The notes beneath the pieces are model-generated. The model did not search any database. It was not told the origin of the DNA and saw nothing but the letters and a program-made list of their open reading frames with translations. Shown here one piece after another: positions 47,561 through 59,380 of a DNA stretch of 64,000 bases. The position numbers and the translations under genes were made by a program. Source of the DNA: Blumeriella jaapii (Eukaryota > Ascomycota > Leotiomycetes > Helotiales > Drepanopezizaceae). Every line of letters begins with the position of its first letter. Within the stretch, counting starts at the first letter, position 1. Location: positions 496,001 through 560,000 of the forward strand of contig VWND01000011.1 of assembly GCA_009599575.1 (NCBI GenBank), written 5' to 3'.

Positions 47561-50363
47561 AAATTAAATTTTAAAATTTTAAAAAAAGTAGCTGTTTAAA
47601 AACACGACCACGCTAGCGCTTACAAAAATAGCTTTCGATAAACGCGACGACGGCAGTATTTTTTTCCGAAAAAAAACGGCGAAAACGAAAAAAATAAAAT
47701 GCTTACGAAAAAAGATTCGATTTTCGTAATCGCATACGATATATAAAACTATACAATTATAAACGATTTGCCGCAAGCTAATAAAAAACCTTTTTTTTTT
47801 TTCGAAGCGTAACAAATGCAAATTCGCAATTATAATTTTAGTTATTAATTGCGATAAAACAAATTGTTTTTTTAAAACAAATTAATAATATTTTTTAAAT
47901 TTTTCGAATTGCGAACCTTTTTAATCCGATATATTTACGAACAGCTTTGCGTAGTATACGTTAAAATAAAAAAAATAAAGCTTTTAATCGGTCGCAAATA
48001 TTATTGAAAATTTATAAAAGCAGATATATAATAATACGTTTCGAATTATCGTTGCATAAGAATAAAAATTAAACGCGACAAAACCTTCGGCTTTTTAAAA
48101 CCTTTGCTTGTATTTAGCAGGCTTTATTAACATTTAACGATAAATTTCACGAAGCTTTTATTAAACGAAAATAATTACGACTTCGCTTTTGTAATAATAA
48201 ATCGCCTGTTTCAAAAGCTTTTGTTAATTTTTTATTATAAGATTATTACAGCGAAAGAATTAGCAGTTTTATTTTTGGTTCATTAAATACGCTATTTCGG
48301 CATATCGGATTTAATTGTTTCGGATCGAAAAGCTTAATTTGTTTCGGTTTTTTAGCAAAAACTTTGCCGTATATTAAAAATTAAAATTAAATTAATTATT
48401 GCGTATAATTTTAATATCGATAAATAAACCGAAGTAATAAATTAATATATTAAATAACGCTTCCGTTAGATTTCCTTTAATTATTAAAATGATCAAAAAC
48501 GCTTTTTATTTTTAATAAATATTATATAATTGATTTTGCCGCACGAATTTTTCGGTAACGTTTTTTTTTTTCAAATTTTAAATAAATATAAAGCTCGTAT
48601 ATTTTAGAATATAAATAATTTCCGCTCTTTTCGTTCGGTCATCGAAAAGCTTAACCGCGACGAAGCTTTGCATTTGGCCTTTCGAATTAAAAAGATTATA
48701 AAATACGCTTAATCGTTTATTACGCAATAACAAGCCAAAATAAAACGTTTCGCTAATTTATATAAACGACCGGTGAATTAAAATATAAGCGACGAAATAT
48801 TAATAAGTACTAAAAATTAAAAGTTCGACCGATTTTTTCGGAAGCTTTCAAATAAATAGTACGGCCTAATTAAAATCGTTATAAAATAAAAAAAAAATTA
48901 AAAACTTAATCTTTTCGCAAACTGGTTAATTTATTTAATTTTTTATTTATATTTATTCCGAAAGCATATTAGCAACTTTTTACCTGGCCAACGACGCTCC
49001 GAATCAACTTTTATTCGGCTATTTTCTGAACAAACGAAACAAAAAATCGAAGAAATAATAAATTCGAAATTACATAAAAAAATATTGCAATACCAAATTA
49101 ATTAAAAAAGCGCTAATAAAAATTTCGAATAATATTTTTGTTTTAACGTTATAACGGCTTTTTATATTTCTTAAATATTTCACCGATCGTGTCCTACCGT
49201 CAAAAGCTTTTTACGAACGCTTTTTGTTACGATCCTGGCCTGGCTAGTGGTAATGGCCAGTGGTATAATTGCCACTGTTTTTATCGTTAAAATAGCTGAT
49301 TTTTCTTCCGCATTCCGTATCGTTAATTAAATTTTCTACGCTAATCGCACAGCTAGCAGCTTAATAACTTTCCGAAAAAAAGCTATACGAAACGCTACGA
49401 AAAAAAACGACGATAATAATACTCCGTTTTCGTATATATTTAAACGCGATCTGCTATTATATTACGATCGCTTAATAATCTCAGACGTCGATTATTTTCG
49501 TTTAGCCCTTTTATAAAAAGTGCACGACCAGATTTCCACCACTTATCTTAATACTCGCAAAACTACGCAATTGCTTTCGAACCAATATTATTAGCGAGGT
49601 ATAACAGCTTTCGTAAAACAATATTATCGCAACTGCTACGCTTATCGAAAAAGTTTTATTTTAAAAAATAAACGCCCCGGTTTTTTTCAGCTTTTTCCTG
49701 TTTTTAACCATTTTGAAAAATACGTTATAATAAACTTTTGCAATTTGAATAAAAACAAACACGGTTATAATAACGTGTTCGTAATAATAAATCGCTTTTT
49801 CAAATAAGCTATTTCGATTTTTTATTATAAAAATATCGACGCTCGAAGCTTCGCCAAATTATATATATTTTATATATAAAAGTATTTTGCCTTTTCAAAA
49901 AGTATTATTAACGATCGTGGTTTTTAATATTAATTTACCTCTTGGTTTGAATTAAACAAAATATTCGGTACGCAATTAAAACTTTCGACAGCCGCTTCCG
50001 ACGGTCAAACCGAAATTTACAATTAATATCTGCAAAAACGCTTTCGATCTTTCGTAAACTTTTATTAAAACGATTAAAACGAATTTCTTTTAATAATAGA
50101 TTTCGCTCAAATAGTTCTTTTTTACGAAAATTTAAATAGCTTTTCACTTTTTGAAATTATATACGATTACGCTTTTTATACTAATTAAAACTGGAAGCTC
50201 GATATTTTCCCTTTTTCCAATTTTTTATATAAGCTAAACGCAAACGAAGCTCGTGCGTACGCTCGCCGTTATTACGACGTTTGAAGCCTCGCCAAATCGC
50301 ATTTTCAATAAGCCTACGATAAAAAAAAAAAAATGCAAATAAATTTCGCCGCGCGATCGATTT

Positions 50364-50533
50364 TGTGACGAACCTCATATATTTCCCTTAAGATACAGAC
50401 AAAGAGCTGAAAGGAAGGAAGCTCAGAGCGATCTATATACACTGTAGAACCCCTGGCCCTGGCGCTAAGCCAGAACTGTAACGGAAGGCTGAACAGCCGA
50501 ACAGCCGAACAGCCGAACAGCCGGGCCGTTACA
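50364..50533. mobile_element. 170-bp unmutated solo-LTR-like insertion
   Basis: A GC-normal island inside heavily mutated integrase sequence. It starts TGTGACGAACC and ends GGCCGTTACA (TG...CA ends) and is flanked by the exact 5-bp duplication GATTT at 50359-50363 and 50534-50538. It contains a TATA-like stretch (CTATATACACT), a hairpin CTGGC-GCTAA-GCCAG, and four tandem copies of an 8-bp unit (GAACAGCC). Ends and duplication fit integration by a retroviral-type integrase. It may be a solo LTR or a very small non-autonomous element. Confidence 0.8.
50488..50525. repeat. 8-bp tandem repeat (GAACAGCC)
   Basis: Four consecutive GAACAGCC units near the right end of the 170-bp insertion. Confidence 0.85.
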
Positions 50534-51095
50534 GATTTTGATATTAGCGATTACGTATAGCTCGATATGCGTCCATTTCCGATCTTCCGGCCCTTTCGCA
50601 AATTCGATAATTTTACAAACGGCTTTTTTAAAATTATAACCAAAATTTTCGATAACGCTTTTAAGCTAGACCTTTTTAATATTATAAACGTACATTTAAT
50701 TTTTTACGCTAATCGACTGCGTAAAACAGCTGACGACGCGCTTTCAGGTTAAATTAACCCAGCTTTTAAATTTATTAATAAGTATAATTAATAAGCTTAA
50801 ATACGAAATCGAAAAATTAATCGCTTGTCGAATGCAGCGGAAAACCTTTTAGTACAAAGCTTTTCAGATAGGCTTAAATAAAGATTTTACGTAATATCCC
50901 GCGTCTGATTTTATATACGCTCCTCTGAAAATACGCGATTTTTATTTGGCGCATAAAAAGCTTTACGGTCCTTTTGCAAAACTTATAAACTGGCTGAAAG
51001 CGTATTCCGAAGGTTTAAATTCGTACGATTATTTAAATAACGACGTATTAATAGATAAAAGCTCGAAGGCGCGCTTTTTTCGGACGGGAAAATAA

Positions 51096-51362
51096 TATAA
51101 CGACTTATTTTTTTGCCTCTCGTATTCTCCTAGCAACTACGTGTAGTTGCAAGCTCTTTGGTCTTTTGATAGGTTTTTTATCAATTATAAAAATTATTTA
51201 TATATATAAAACTCTTTTTTTTTTTAGCAATCTTTGCCTTTTGCAATTGTTGATTTTAAATAAATATCTTTGTTACAGAATCAAAGGCTCGTTTTTTATA
51301 TTATATGAACACGGCGACCAGTTGACTGATCTTCCAGCCCTTCGACTGATTAAATCGTTACA
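51096..51362 (+). repeat. LTR of the family A fragment
   Basis: Family A LTR on the plus strand with the palindrome GCAACTACGTGTAGTTGC intact near 51131. Its right end GATTAAATCGTTACA is mild, its left end mutated. Confidence 0.85.
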
Positions 51363-52916
51363 GAATTCGTTAATTTTTTTTTGCTAATTATATATTATAA
51401 CGATTTAAAAACTTTTTCAAATCGAAATTATTATTGATTTTTACTTTTTTAAAAACGATATTAAATATTAGCTGTTGGAAATAAAAGATTATTTTGCGAA
51501 AAAAAGCATTTTACGGTCCGATTTATAAGCTTTAATCGCAAAAAACTATTTATCCGATTCGATTAAAAAACGGATCGTATATATTCGAATTTATTACAAA
51601 GATTTTTCAAAAATCGATAAATTTATATTTTGGGTTTTTTTAAAAGCTTGGTTTTATAAAAAATATGTTCGGATCGAGAATTCGATCGAAGCCGATAAAA
51701 AAACAAAACAATGCCAAATATTCGTTATTTAATTTGTGACCGATTTTATTAATTATTTCGAAAACCGTTTTACAAAAAAATCATTTAGCGTTACACAAAA
51801 TAAGCTGTTTTATTACGATATCGAATGAAATTAATACGCTCGATTTTCAAAGGTATTTACGATCGGATTCGAGGTTTTTTTTATAATTATTTACGCTTGA
51901 ATAAAAAATTGCGTTTTAAAAATTGAAAAATATATTCGGAGCGAAACAAATCTGTTTTCGGAAAAAAAAATTTATTTCGATTTCGGAAACAAAAGCAATT
52001 TAAAAAGCAATAATAATGCTTTTATTAAAAGTACTACGACTATTACAAAACCACGCTCGCTATTAATTATTAATTTTAAACAACGTAAAAAAGCGTTTCC
52101 GATATTTTGAAAAAAAAAAAAAAAAAAAAAAAACTTCGGAATGCTAACGTTTGCTTTAATTGCGAAAGCATCGGATATATAATATAAAAGTGTTTAAAAA
52201 AAACGAAAACTTTATTCGTCGTTAAAAGCGACGGATATTTTGAATAAAAACTTCGTTATGCAAATTTTTTAAATAGTTTAAATAAAGCCGAAACCAACGA
52301 CAAATTATTATTAACGATATATTACTACTATTATATTTTTGCATTTAAACGATTTGCTTAATATAATTATTAATTTAAATTGTATTTAATATCCATAATT
52401 ATTAAAAACGAGAACGAAAATCTTAACAAATTCGACGCTATTATGAATTACGGCGCTATTAAGAACTTTATTAACAACGCTATTTTACCGTTTATTTATT
52501 TTAATATTAAAATTAACTTTTGCTTTTTAATCAAAAACGCTTAAAAACGAAAATTTGCACCGGCTTGCAACGACGGAATAATTTAAGTTTTCGCAAATTA
52601 TTACGTAATAAAATTATTTAGCTTATAGAATTAAAAAAAAATATATATATATTTCGCAAATTTTATTTTCGGACGGCTTTGATTCGAATAATATAATCCG
52701 ATTGTCGATTGGAAATCCGGAAAATTCAGTTTAAAATCAAATTTTTTTTTAAATTAAAACATTTTTTTAGAATATTATGATAACGGACGAATATATGCTT
52801 TTGATAAGCGACGCCGTAAAATCGACGAATTTTTTTATTAACGAAACTTTTATTTATTAAATTAAATTCCGAAACTTTTATAAATTTATAAAAAAGCTGC
52901 TTAATTTAATTTTCAA
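51363..52916 (+). mobile_element. family G fragment: gag, zinc knuckle and protease
   Basis: About 1.55 kb of coding remnant unlike the other families. It begins right after the family A LTR and ends at the family D LTR. A long, little-interrupted Gag frame runs from about 51480 to 52130. The knuckle VCFNCESIGYII (52146-52190) lacks its His (Tyr instead, a C-to-T change), followed by KC. The protease start near 52439 reads IMNYGAIKNFI, in which Asp and Cys of the motif IDCGA have become Asn and Tyr (G-to-A changes). No LTR seen. Confidence 0.65.
52115..52133 (+). repeat. A-rich homopolymer in family G gag
   Basis: A run of more than 20 A just before the zinc knuckle; poly-Lys in the Gag frame. 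Exact limits are approximate. Confidence 0.7.
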
Positions 52917-52980
52917 TGTAAAACGGTGATACCTTGTATTAATAGGAGTTGATAGTTTTAGCTATGGTCGAGGCATGGAC
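52917..52980 (+). mobile_element. family D LTR, first 64 bases
   Basis: TGTAAAACGGTGATACC to CATGGAC. It continues at 59386 after E6; the duplication TGGAC marks the insertion point. Little mutated. Confidence 0.8.
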
Positions 52981-53242
52981 TGTGACGATCTAATCAGTCG
53001 GAGGGCTGGGAGATCAGTCAACTGGTCGCCGTGTTCATATGGTATGAAACGAGCCTTTGGTTTTGTAACAAAGATATTTATTTAGAATTAACAACTGCAG
53101 AAAGCAGAGGTTGCTAAAAAAAAAAAGCTTTATATATATGATAATTTCTATAGTTGATAGAAGATCTACCAGGAGACCAGAGAGCTTGCAATTATACGTA
53201 GTTGCTGGGATGACGCGAAAAGCAAACGAGTGAATCGTTATA
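52981..53242 (-). repeat. 3' LTR of E6 (family A)
   Basis: Starts TGTGACGATC and ends TCGTTATA. The outer part (52981-53050) is almost free of the RIP-type changes seen in the inner part. Confidence 0.88.
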
Positions 53243-53485
53243 TTACCTTTTCGTCCGAAAAAAACGCGCTTTCGAGCTTTTATCCATTGGTACGTCGCTA
53301 TTTAAATAATCGTACGAGTCTAAATCTTCGGAATACGCCTTTAGCCAATCTATAAGTTTTGCAGAAGGACCGGAAAGCTTTTTATGCGCCAAATGGAAAT
53401 CGCGCATTTTTAGAAGAGCGTATATAAAATCAGACGCGGAGTACCATATAAGATTTTTATTTAAGCTTATTTAAGAAGCTTTGTA

Positions 53486-54900
53486 TTAAAAAGTTTTTCG
53501 CTGTATTCGACAGGCGATTAATTTTTCGATTTCGTATTTAAGCTTACCAGTTATATTAATAGGTTTAGAAGCTAAGTTAACCTGATTTAAAAACGCGTCG
53601 TCAGCTGTTTTACGCAGTCGACTAGCGTGAAAAACTGGGTGTACGTTTATAATATTAAAAAGGTTTAGCTTAAAAGCGTTATCGAAAATTTTGGCTATAA
53701 TTTTGAAAGGGCCGTTTGTAGAATTGTCGAGCTTGCGGAAAAGCCGGAAGGTCGGAAATGAACGCATATCGAGCTATACGTAATCGCCAACGTTAAAATC
53801 GATCGCGCGGCGAAATTTATTTGTATTTTTTTTTATTTTTTCGTAGGTTTATTAAAAGTGCGATTTAGCGAAGTTCCAGGCGTCGTAATGGCGGCGAGCG
53901 TACGCACGAATTTCGTTTGCGTTTAACTTATATAAAAGATTAGGAAAAAGGAAAGTATCGAGCTTTTAATTTCAATTGGTATAAAAAATGTAATCGTATA
54001 CAATTTCAAAAGATAAAAAGCCATTTAAACTCTCGTAAAAAAAGACTATTTAAGCGAAATCCATTATTAAAAGAAATTCGTTTTAATCGTTTTAATAAAA
54101 ATTCATAAAAGATCGAAAGCGTTTTTGCAGGTATTAATTGTAAATTTCGGTCTGACCGTCGGTTTTAAAATAAGCGGCTGTCGAAAGTTTTAATTGCGTA
54201 TCGAATATTTTGTTTAATTCAGACCAAAAGATAAATTAATATTAAGGGCCACGATCGCTAATAATACTTTTTAAAAGGCCAAAATACTTATATATATGAA
54301 ATATATATAATTTAGCGAAGCTTCGAGCGTCGATATTTTTGTGGCAAAGAATCGAAATAATCTGCTTGGAAAAGCGATTTATTATTACGAACATATTATT
54401 ATAACCGTATTTATTTTTGTTAAAACTGCAAAAGTTTATTGTAACGTGTTTTCAAAAGTGATTAAAAACAGAAAAAAGCTAAAAAAGGCCGGGGCGCTTA
54501 TTTTTTGAAACAAAACTTTTTCGATAAACGTAGCAATTGCGATAATATTGTTTTATAAAAGCTATTATACCTCGCTAATAATATTAATCCGAAAGCAATT
54601 GCGTAGTTTTGCGAGCGCTGGGATAAGCGGTGAAAATCTGGTCGTGCATTTTTCGTACAAAAGCCAGACGAAAATGGTCGACGTTTAATATTATTAAGCG
54701 ACCGTAATATAATAGCAAGTCGCGTTTAAATATATACGAAAACGGAGTGTTATTATCGTCGTTTTTTTTCGTAGCGTTTCGTACAATTTTTTTTCGAAAG
54801 GCCATTAGGCTGCTAGCTGTGCGATTAGCGTAAAAAAATTAATTAACGATACGGAGTGCGAAAAAGAAATTAATTATTTCAACGATAAAAACAGCTGTTT
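53486..54900 (-). pseudogene. E6 integrase remnant
   Basis: The zinc-domain region 54805-54584 reads FVRKMHDQIFTAYPSARKTT, with the second His changed to Arg, unlike E4. The C-terminal module 53767-53486 reads RSFPTFRLFRKLDN, then INVHPVFHASRLRK, the IHPVFHVS-type block of Ty3/gypsy elements, and ends KLKYEIEKLIACRIQRKT, which resembles a chromodomain start. Confidence 0.75.
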
Positions 54901-55079
54901 CGGAGGCCGTAAAAAGTCGAAGTTTTTTAATTAAAAAGCGGTGATCGATCTGATTTGCTCGAAAAAAAGTTTGCAGGCGCTGAATGCGTAAAAAAGTTTT
55001 GACGGTCGAATTCGCTCGTACGACGTATTAGTGCGTTAGCCAAAAGATTGTATTTATTTGGTTTATACGTAATAAAAAA

Positions 55080-56562
55080 GTTGTAGTCGGCGAAAAGCTC
55101 GGCCCAGCGTGCTTATCGAGCGTTTAAAAATTTGAAAATTATAAAGTATTTCAAAGCTTTATAATTAATAATTATTTTAATTTAATAAATTGAGCTAGCC
55201 AGTTTAGTACGAAAATTGTCTAAAAATCTCACGATTGCGAATATTTTTTTATCGTATACGACGTAGTTTAATTTTGCGAAAGCTATAATTTTGCTAAAAT
55301 AAGCGACTGAAAGCTAATCGTCGCTATAAAATTGCGAAAGCACAAAAGCCATTACGCCGTCGAAAGCGTCAGTTTTTAATATACAAAAAAAGTTTTATCT
55401 GTAATATTATAAAACTGGTGCAATAATAAAAGCTAATATAAAAAGGTCGAAATTCTTCTGATATTTAAAAGTGAAATTAAAAAAAACGTTAGCCTTGGTT
55501 AAATAAACCAAAAGCTTTGCAATTATACCGTAGTTTTTAATAAAACGTCGGTAGAAATTATAAAAACCAAAAAAGCTTTGTATACTTTTTATAATAATAA
55601 AAGATTTTTAATAGGCGACTACGAAAATCTTTTCTGGGTTTATCTCTAAGCTTTTAATTGAAATAATAAAACCTAAATAACAGGTCCGAATAACGTTGAA
55701 TTTAGACTTTCGAATATCGGCCTGTAATTCAGCGTCAGCGAGCCTTTAAAGCATTTTGCGAACGTGTATAGCGTGTTTCAAAAGGTCGGACGAATAAATA
55801 AAAATGTTATTCAGATATATAATACAAAAATCGTTTAAATAATCGAAAAAAACGTCGTTTATATAACGTTGATAAATTGCGGATTTATTAATAAGGCCAA
55901 AAAGTAGCATTTTGCATTTATAAGCGTCGTAACGCGTACGAAACGTCGTTAGTTTTTTATTAGCGGGGTCTATTCGAATTTTATAAAAAGCTTGACGAAT
56001 ATCGAGCTTCGTAAAAATTCGCGCTTTCGAAAAACGAGCAAGGATTTTATCGATAAAAAGAAAAGGATAGCGATTTACGAGTAATATTATTAAAAGCTCG
56101 ATAATCGATATAAAAACGTAGTAAACCGTCGGGTTTTTTAGCGAAAAGCATTAAAGCAGCGAAAAAAGCGATAAAAAATTCGATAAAACTTTTATTAAGA
56201 TTATTTTACAAATAGATTTTAATAATTTCGAGCTTTAGAATCGACATTTTATACAAAAAAGTGTATTTCAGCTTTTTTTTATTTATAATAAGCTCGATCT
56301 TATAGTCGTAAAGCCGGTAAAAGGCTAGCTCGTTACTAGCGGCTTTAAAAAACACGTGTTCGAAGTTTTTATATTCCGAAGGAAAAGATTCGAAAAAAGA
56401 TTTATTCGAAATTAGCTCCGCTAAGCTGGTTAAAAAGGTCGAAATCGATATTTCATTAATTCTGAAACGTTCGAAAAAATTATAAAATTGGGTTTTAAAA
56501 AAAATGTTGTACGTAAAGTCGTTTAGTATTTTATCGATCTCGTACAAAAAAGTTAAAAACAT
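55080..56562 (-). pseudogene. E6 reverse transcriptase and RNase H remnant
   Basis: 56562-56206 on the minus strand is an open piece (FPSEYKNFEHVFFKAASNEL, YDYKIELIINKKKLKY), the linker just before the RT palm. The block equal to KPDGLLRFYIDYRA lies at about 56130-56090. RNase H remnants are downstream on the minus strand. Confidence 0.7.
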
Positions 56563-57294
56563 TTTAATTGCTTTTTTTCTGAAAATCAGCTTAAAAACGT
56601 ATGTAATAATCTGGCAAATAAAAATTAAATAAGCAGTAAATTAAAAGATTCGTTTTCGAATTGATCGTTTGAAAAGTTTAAAAAATGGCTTATTTAAATT
56701 ATCGATTATATTAAGCTGAAAAGCCATCGCGGCGAAAGCTTTTTTTCGGTTTTTAATATAACTGTTTTTCGTAGAACAAAAAAGCTGTTTTGACGAAGAA
56801 AGAAAAAAAGAAGAAGAAATAATAAAAAAGAGATCGGCAGCCTGGGAAAATGGTATAATTTTTTGTATTATTTTATTAGCGTCGCTATCGAAATTAGTAC
56901 CGCGAATAAAATTCGATTTTTTCGCGTTCCGCACAGCGTCGTAAGTCTGTTATAATTGATTAAAGTTTTTATCACGTTTTATAACGTCGTTTTAATAGCG
57001 AAATTAAATCTTTCGAAAATGCAAATAAGAAATTTTAATATAACAAGCGTAAAAAGTTGTAAGAGGGTAAAACTTCGGCTAATAAAGTTTGCGTTTATTA
57101 TAGTTTAATAAAATTTAGTGTTCGGCCAGCCAAGCTTTTTCTAAAATCACACTATGATTTCCGAAATTAATAATTAAAAAAAGAGTAAACGATTGTATTC
57201 GATTATTAATAATAAAATTAAAAAGCGTAAAATATATAATTAAATGGCCACGAGTTTTATTATACTTTTTTACAGGAAAAAAAGCCGGGAAAAA

Positions 57295-57486
57295 TTAAAT
57301 CAAAAGTTTTAAAAAAAAAAAAAAGGATTTAATCAGCGCCGAATCGATCAACGTATAACCGTTCGCTCCAGAATCGGCGAGCGCTTTTATTTTATACGAA
57401 AAGCCATTTTTAATAAATATAACGGAAATTATTAATAAATCGCTATTAAAAAGCTTTCGAACGTTAAAGTAACGTATATCGCGCAA
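57295..57486 (-). pseudogene. E6 aspartic protease remnant with intact active-site motif
   Basis: The piece reads ...KIKALADSGANGYTLIDSAL, with the retropepsin D-S-G-A motif preserved. In E4 the same place reads ADFKTNG. The open piece ends in a Phe/Lys-rich low-complexity tail. Confidence 0.75.
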
Positions 57487-59118
57487 TACGCTTAAAAAAA
57501 AAGCTTTGCTTAAGCCTAGGCGTTTTTCCGACTAGCGGAAAAGCTTTCGACTTTTTCGTATGCGTTTTGGAAATCGTTTGAAGAAGGGTTTTCGTTTTTA
57601 TTATTATTATTAAAGAGCGAATTCTCGGCCGGTTCGACCTCGTTTACATTTATTAGCCTGAAAAAGCCTTTGGGTGAAACCGAAGGTCGGCCCGTAGAAA
57701 GTTTTGCAAATTGGCCTTTTTAAACTCTCTGATATAAAATAAAAAACGAGCGTTGTCGTTGGTCCGATCGAAAAAAAAAAATGTTAAAAAAGGCGTTTTG
57801 GCGTGAAAAAGAAAAAAAAACAAAGGGCTGAGAAAAAGCCTGTAAAGCACCAAAACGATTTTCGTACGTACGATTTAACTCGTAGTACGCTTTAATTAAA
57901 AACCTACCATTTTAATAAATAATAAACTTAATTAAAAAGCGATTCGCGTATAAAATTCGTTCAGCTAACTGATCTTGTTTTTTTTGTCGAACGGCGGTAA
58001 GCCAATTCTTAAAAGTCGTTGTACGCGCCTATTCCAAATGTAGCTTTTCTCGTAAACGCTTTAGTATTTTATCGCGAAAAGCGTTTCGAAGCTGTTTATC
58101 AGTCCGTATTTAAGCGTTCGCTGCGAAAATGGAAAATCGCAGATAAAAGCGCTAAAAGTCGTCGTGCGTATTTATTGCAAGTATTTTAAATTCGTTTTCG
58201 GCCTTTTGAACGTCGGAAAAGTCGGCCAGGAAATCGGCGACCTTTTTGATTAATTTTTCGGAAAAAGTAAAATCGGAGCGATCCAAAATACGAAGGGTCA
58301 AAAACTTTTTTGCCACGCTTTCGGTCTGATCGAATATATAATTTTTACGAAATCGATCGCTAGCGAAATAATCGTAATAAAGTTCGAAGTTGTCGAAAAC
58401 TTTAGTTTTTTAATAGCGTGTTTTGTAATTTTTACTATTATTTAACTTAAATTTAAAATTCGAAACGCGTTTTATACGAGCTAATCGAAAATCAGCAGAT
58501 AAATAAAAACTATAGCGTTTAAAAAGCGCGCTAAAGTTTTGGCCGTTATAAAAAAATTTAAAAAGAATTCGCGAAAAGCGTGGAAATTAATTTGCAGCGT
58601 TTGTTAATTAAAATAAAACGTTGCGAAAAGAAGCAACAGATTCGCGATTAGCAAAAGCACGTTCGATGGATTTTACTAAACGTTTTAATTAAAAGGTTTG
58701 TCGCAATCGTATAGTTTAAAAATTGTCGTTTACGTTTTTGCGCTTTTTTTAATTAATTTTGCAAAAATCTTAATTAAATACTTTCAGCGCTAGGCTGCAA
58801 GAAAAAAATGGCAGGCGAAATGATTAGCGCTCTGCTTTTTCTTTTGTTTTTTTTTTTTCGGAGAAAGAACTGTTTTTCAAAAAAAAAAGCTTTTGAAGGA
58901 AGCTGTTTTTTCGCTGATTAAAAAAAGGAAGATTATAATATAGTAGCAAAAGCTAAAAAGCTTTGCTAAAAGGAAAATCGTTGAACAAATGTTATTTTTC
59001 GTAAAATGCGGAAATAAGCCTTTTCACGACCGGTCGATCATTTTGATGTGATTCGTAAGAAATTCGAAAGGAAAAATAATTTACGCCGTCGCCAGCGTAA
59101 AAAAAAAATTGTTAATAA

Positions 59119-59380
59119 TATAACGATTTAATTAATCGGAGGGCTGGGAAATCAGTTAACTGGTCGCCGTGTTCATATGGTATAAAACGAGCCTTTGGTT
59201 TTATAACAAAAATATTTACTTAGAATTAACAACTGCAAAAGGCAGAGGTTGCTAAAAGGAAAAAGCCTTATATATATAATAGTCTCCACAGTTGATAGGA
59301 AACTTATCAGAAGACCAGGGAGCTTGCAATTATACGTAGTTGCTGGGGTGACGCGAGGGGCAAACGAGTGAGTCGTCATA
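59119..59380 (-). repeat. 5' LTR of E6 (family A)
   Basis: 262 bp, from TATAACGATT to GTCGTCATA. Pairs with 52981-53242. Confidence 0.88.

Larger units (their letters stand above)
43188..49273 (+). mobile_element. family F Ty3/gypsy-like element
   Basis: Starts TGTTACGATCC (5' LTR, extending to at least 43400) and ends in a second TGTTACGATCC stretch at 49225-49273, read as a truncated 3' LTR. Between them lie remnants of Gag, a zinc knuckle, protease, RT, RNase H and integrase on the plus strand. The 3' LTR is cut by family A integrase sequence. No target-site duplication can be tested because the right end is lost. The whole is heavily mutated except the first 170 bases. Confidence 0.7.
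49274..51362 (+). mobile_element. family A fragment: integrase, chromodomain-like end and 3' LTR
   Basis: Matches E4 38270-40188. It ends with a 267-bp LTR (51096-51362, TATAACGACT...TCGTTACA). The piece at 50567-50752 is the open C-terminal module of integrase (RPFPIFRPFRKFDN). It is interrupted by a 170-bp unmutated insertion at 50364-50533. The left end adjoins the truncated LTR of family F. Confidence 0.8.
52981..59380 (-). mobile_element. E6: full-length family A Ty3/gypsy element
   Basis: 6,400 bp, uninterrupted, with LTRs 59119-59380 (5') and 52981-53242 (3'), each 262 bp, and the exact 5-bp duplication TGGAC at 52976-52980 and 59381-59385. It sits inside a family D LTR. On the minus strand: Gag (about 58900-57650), protease (57486-57295), RT (56562-55900), RNase H (about 55400-55080), integrase (54900-53700) and the C-terminal module (53767-53486). 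It is the best template for family A because nothing is nested in it. Confidence 0.93.
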
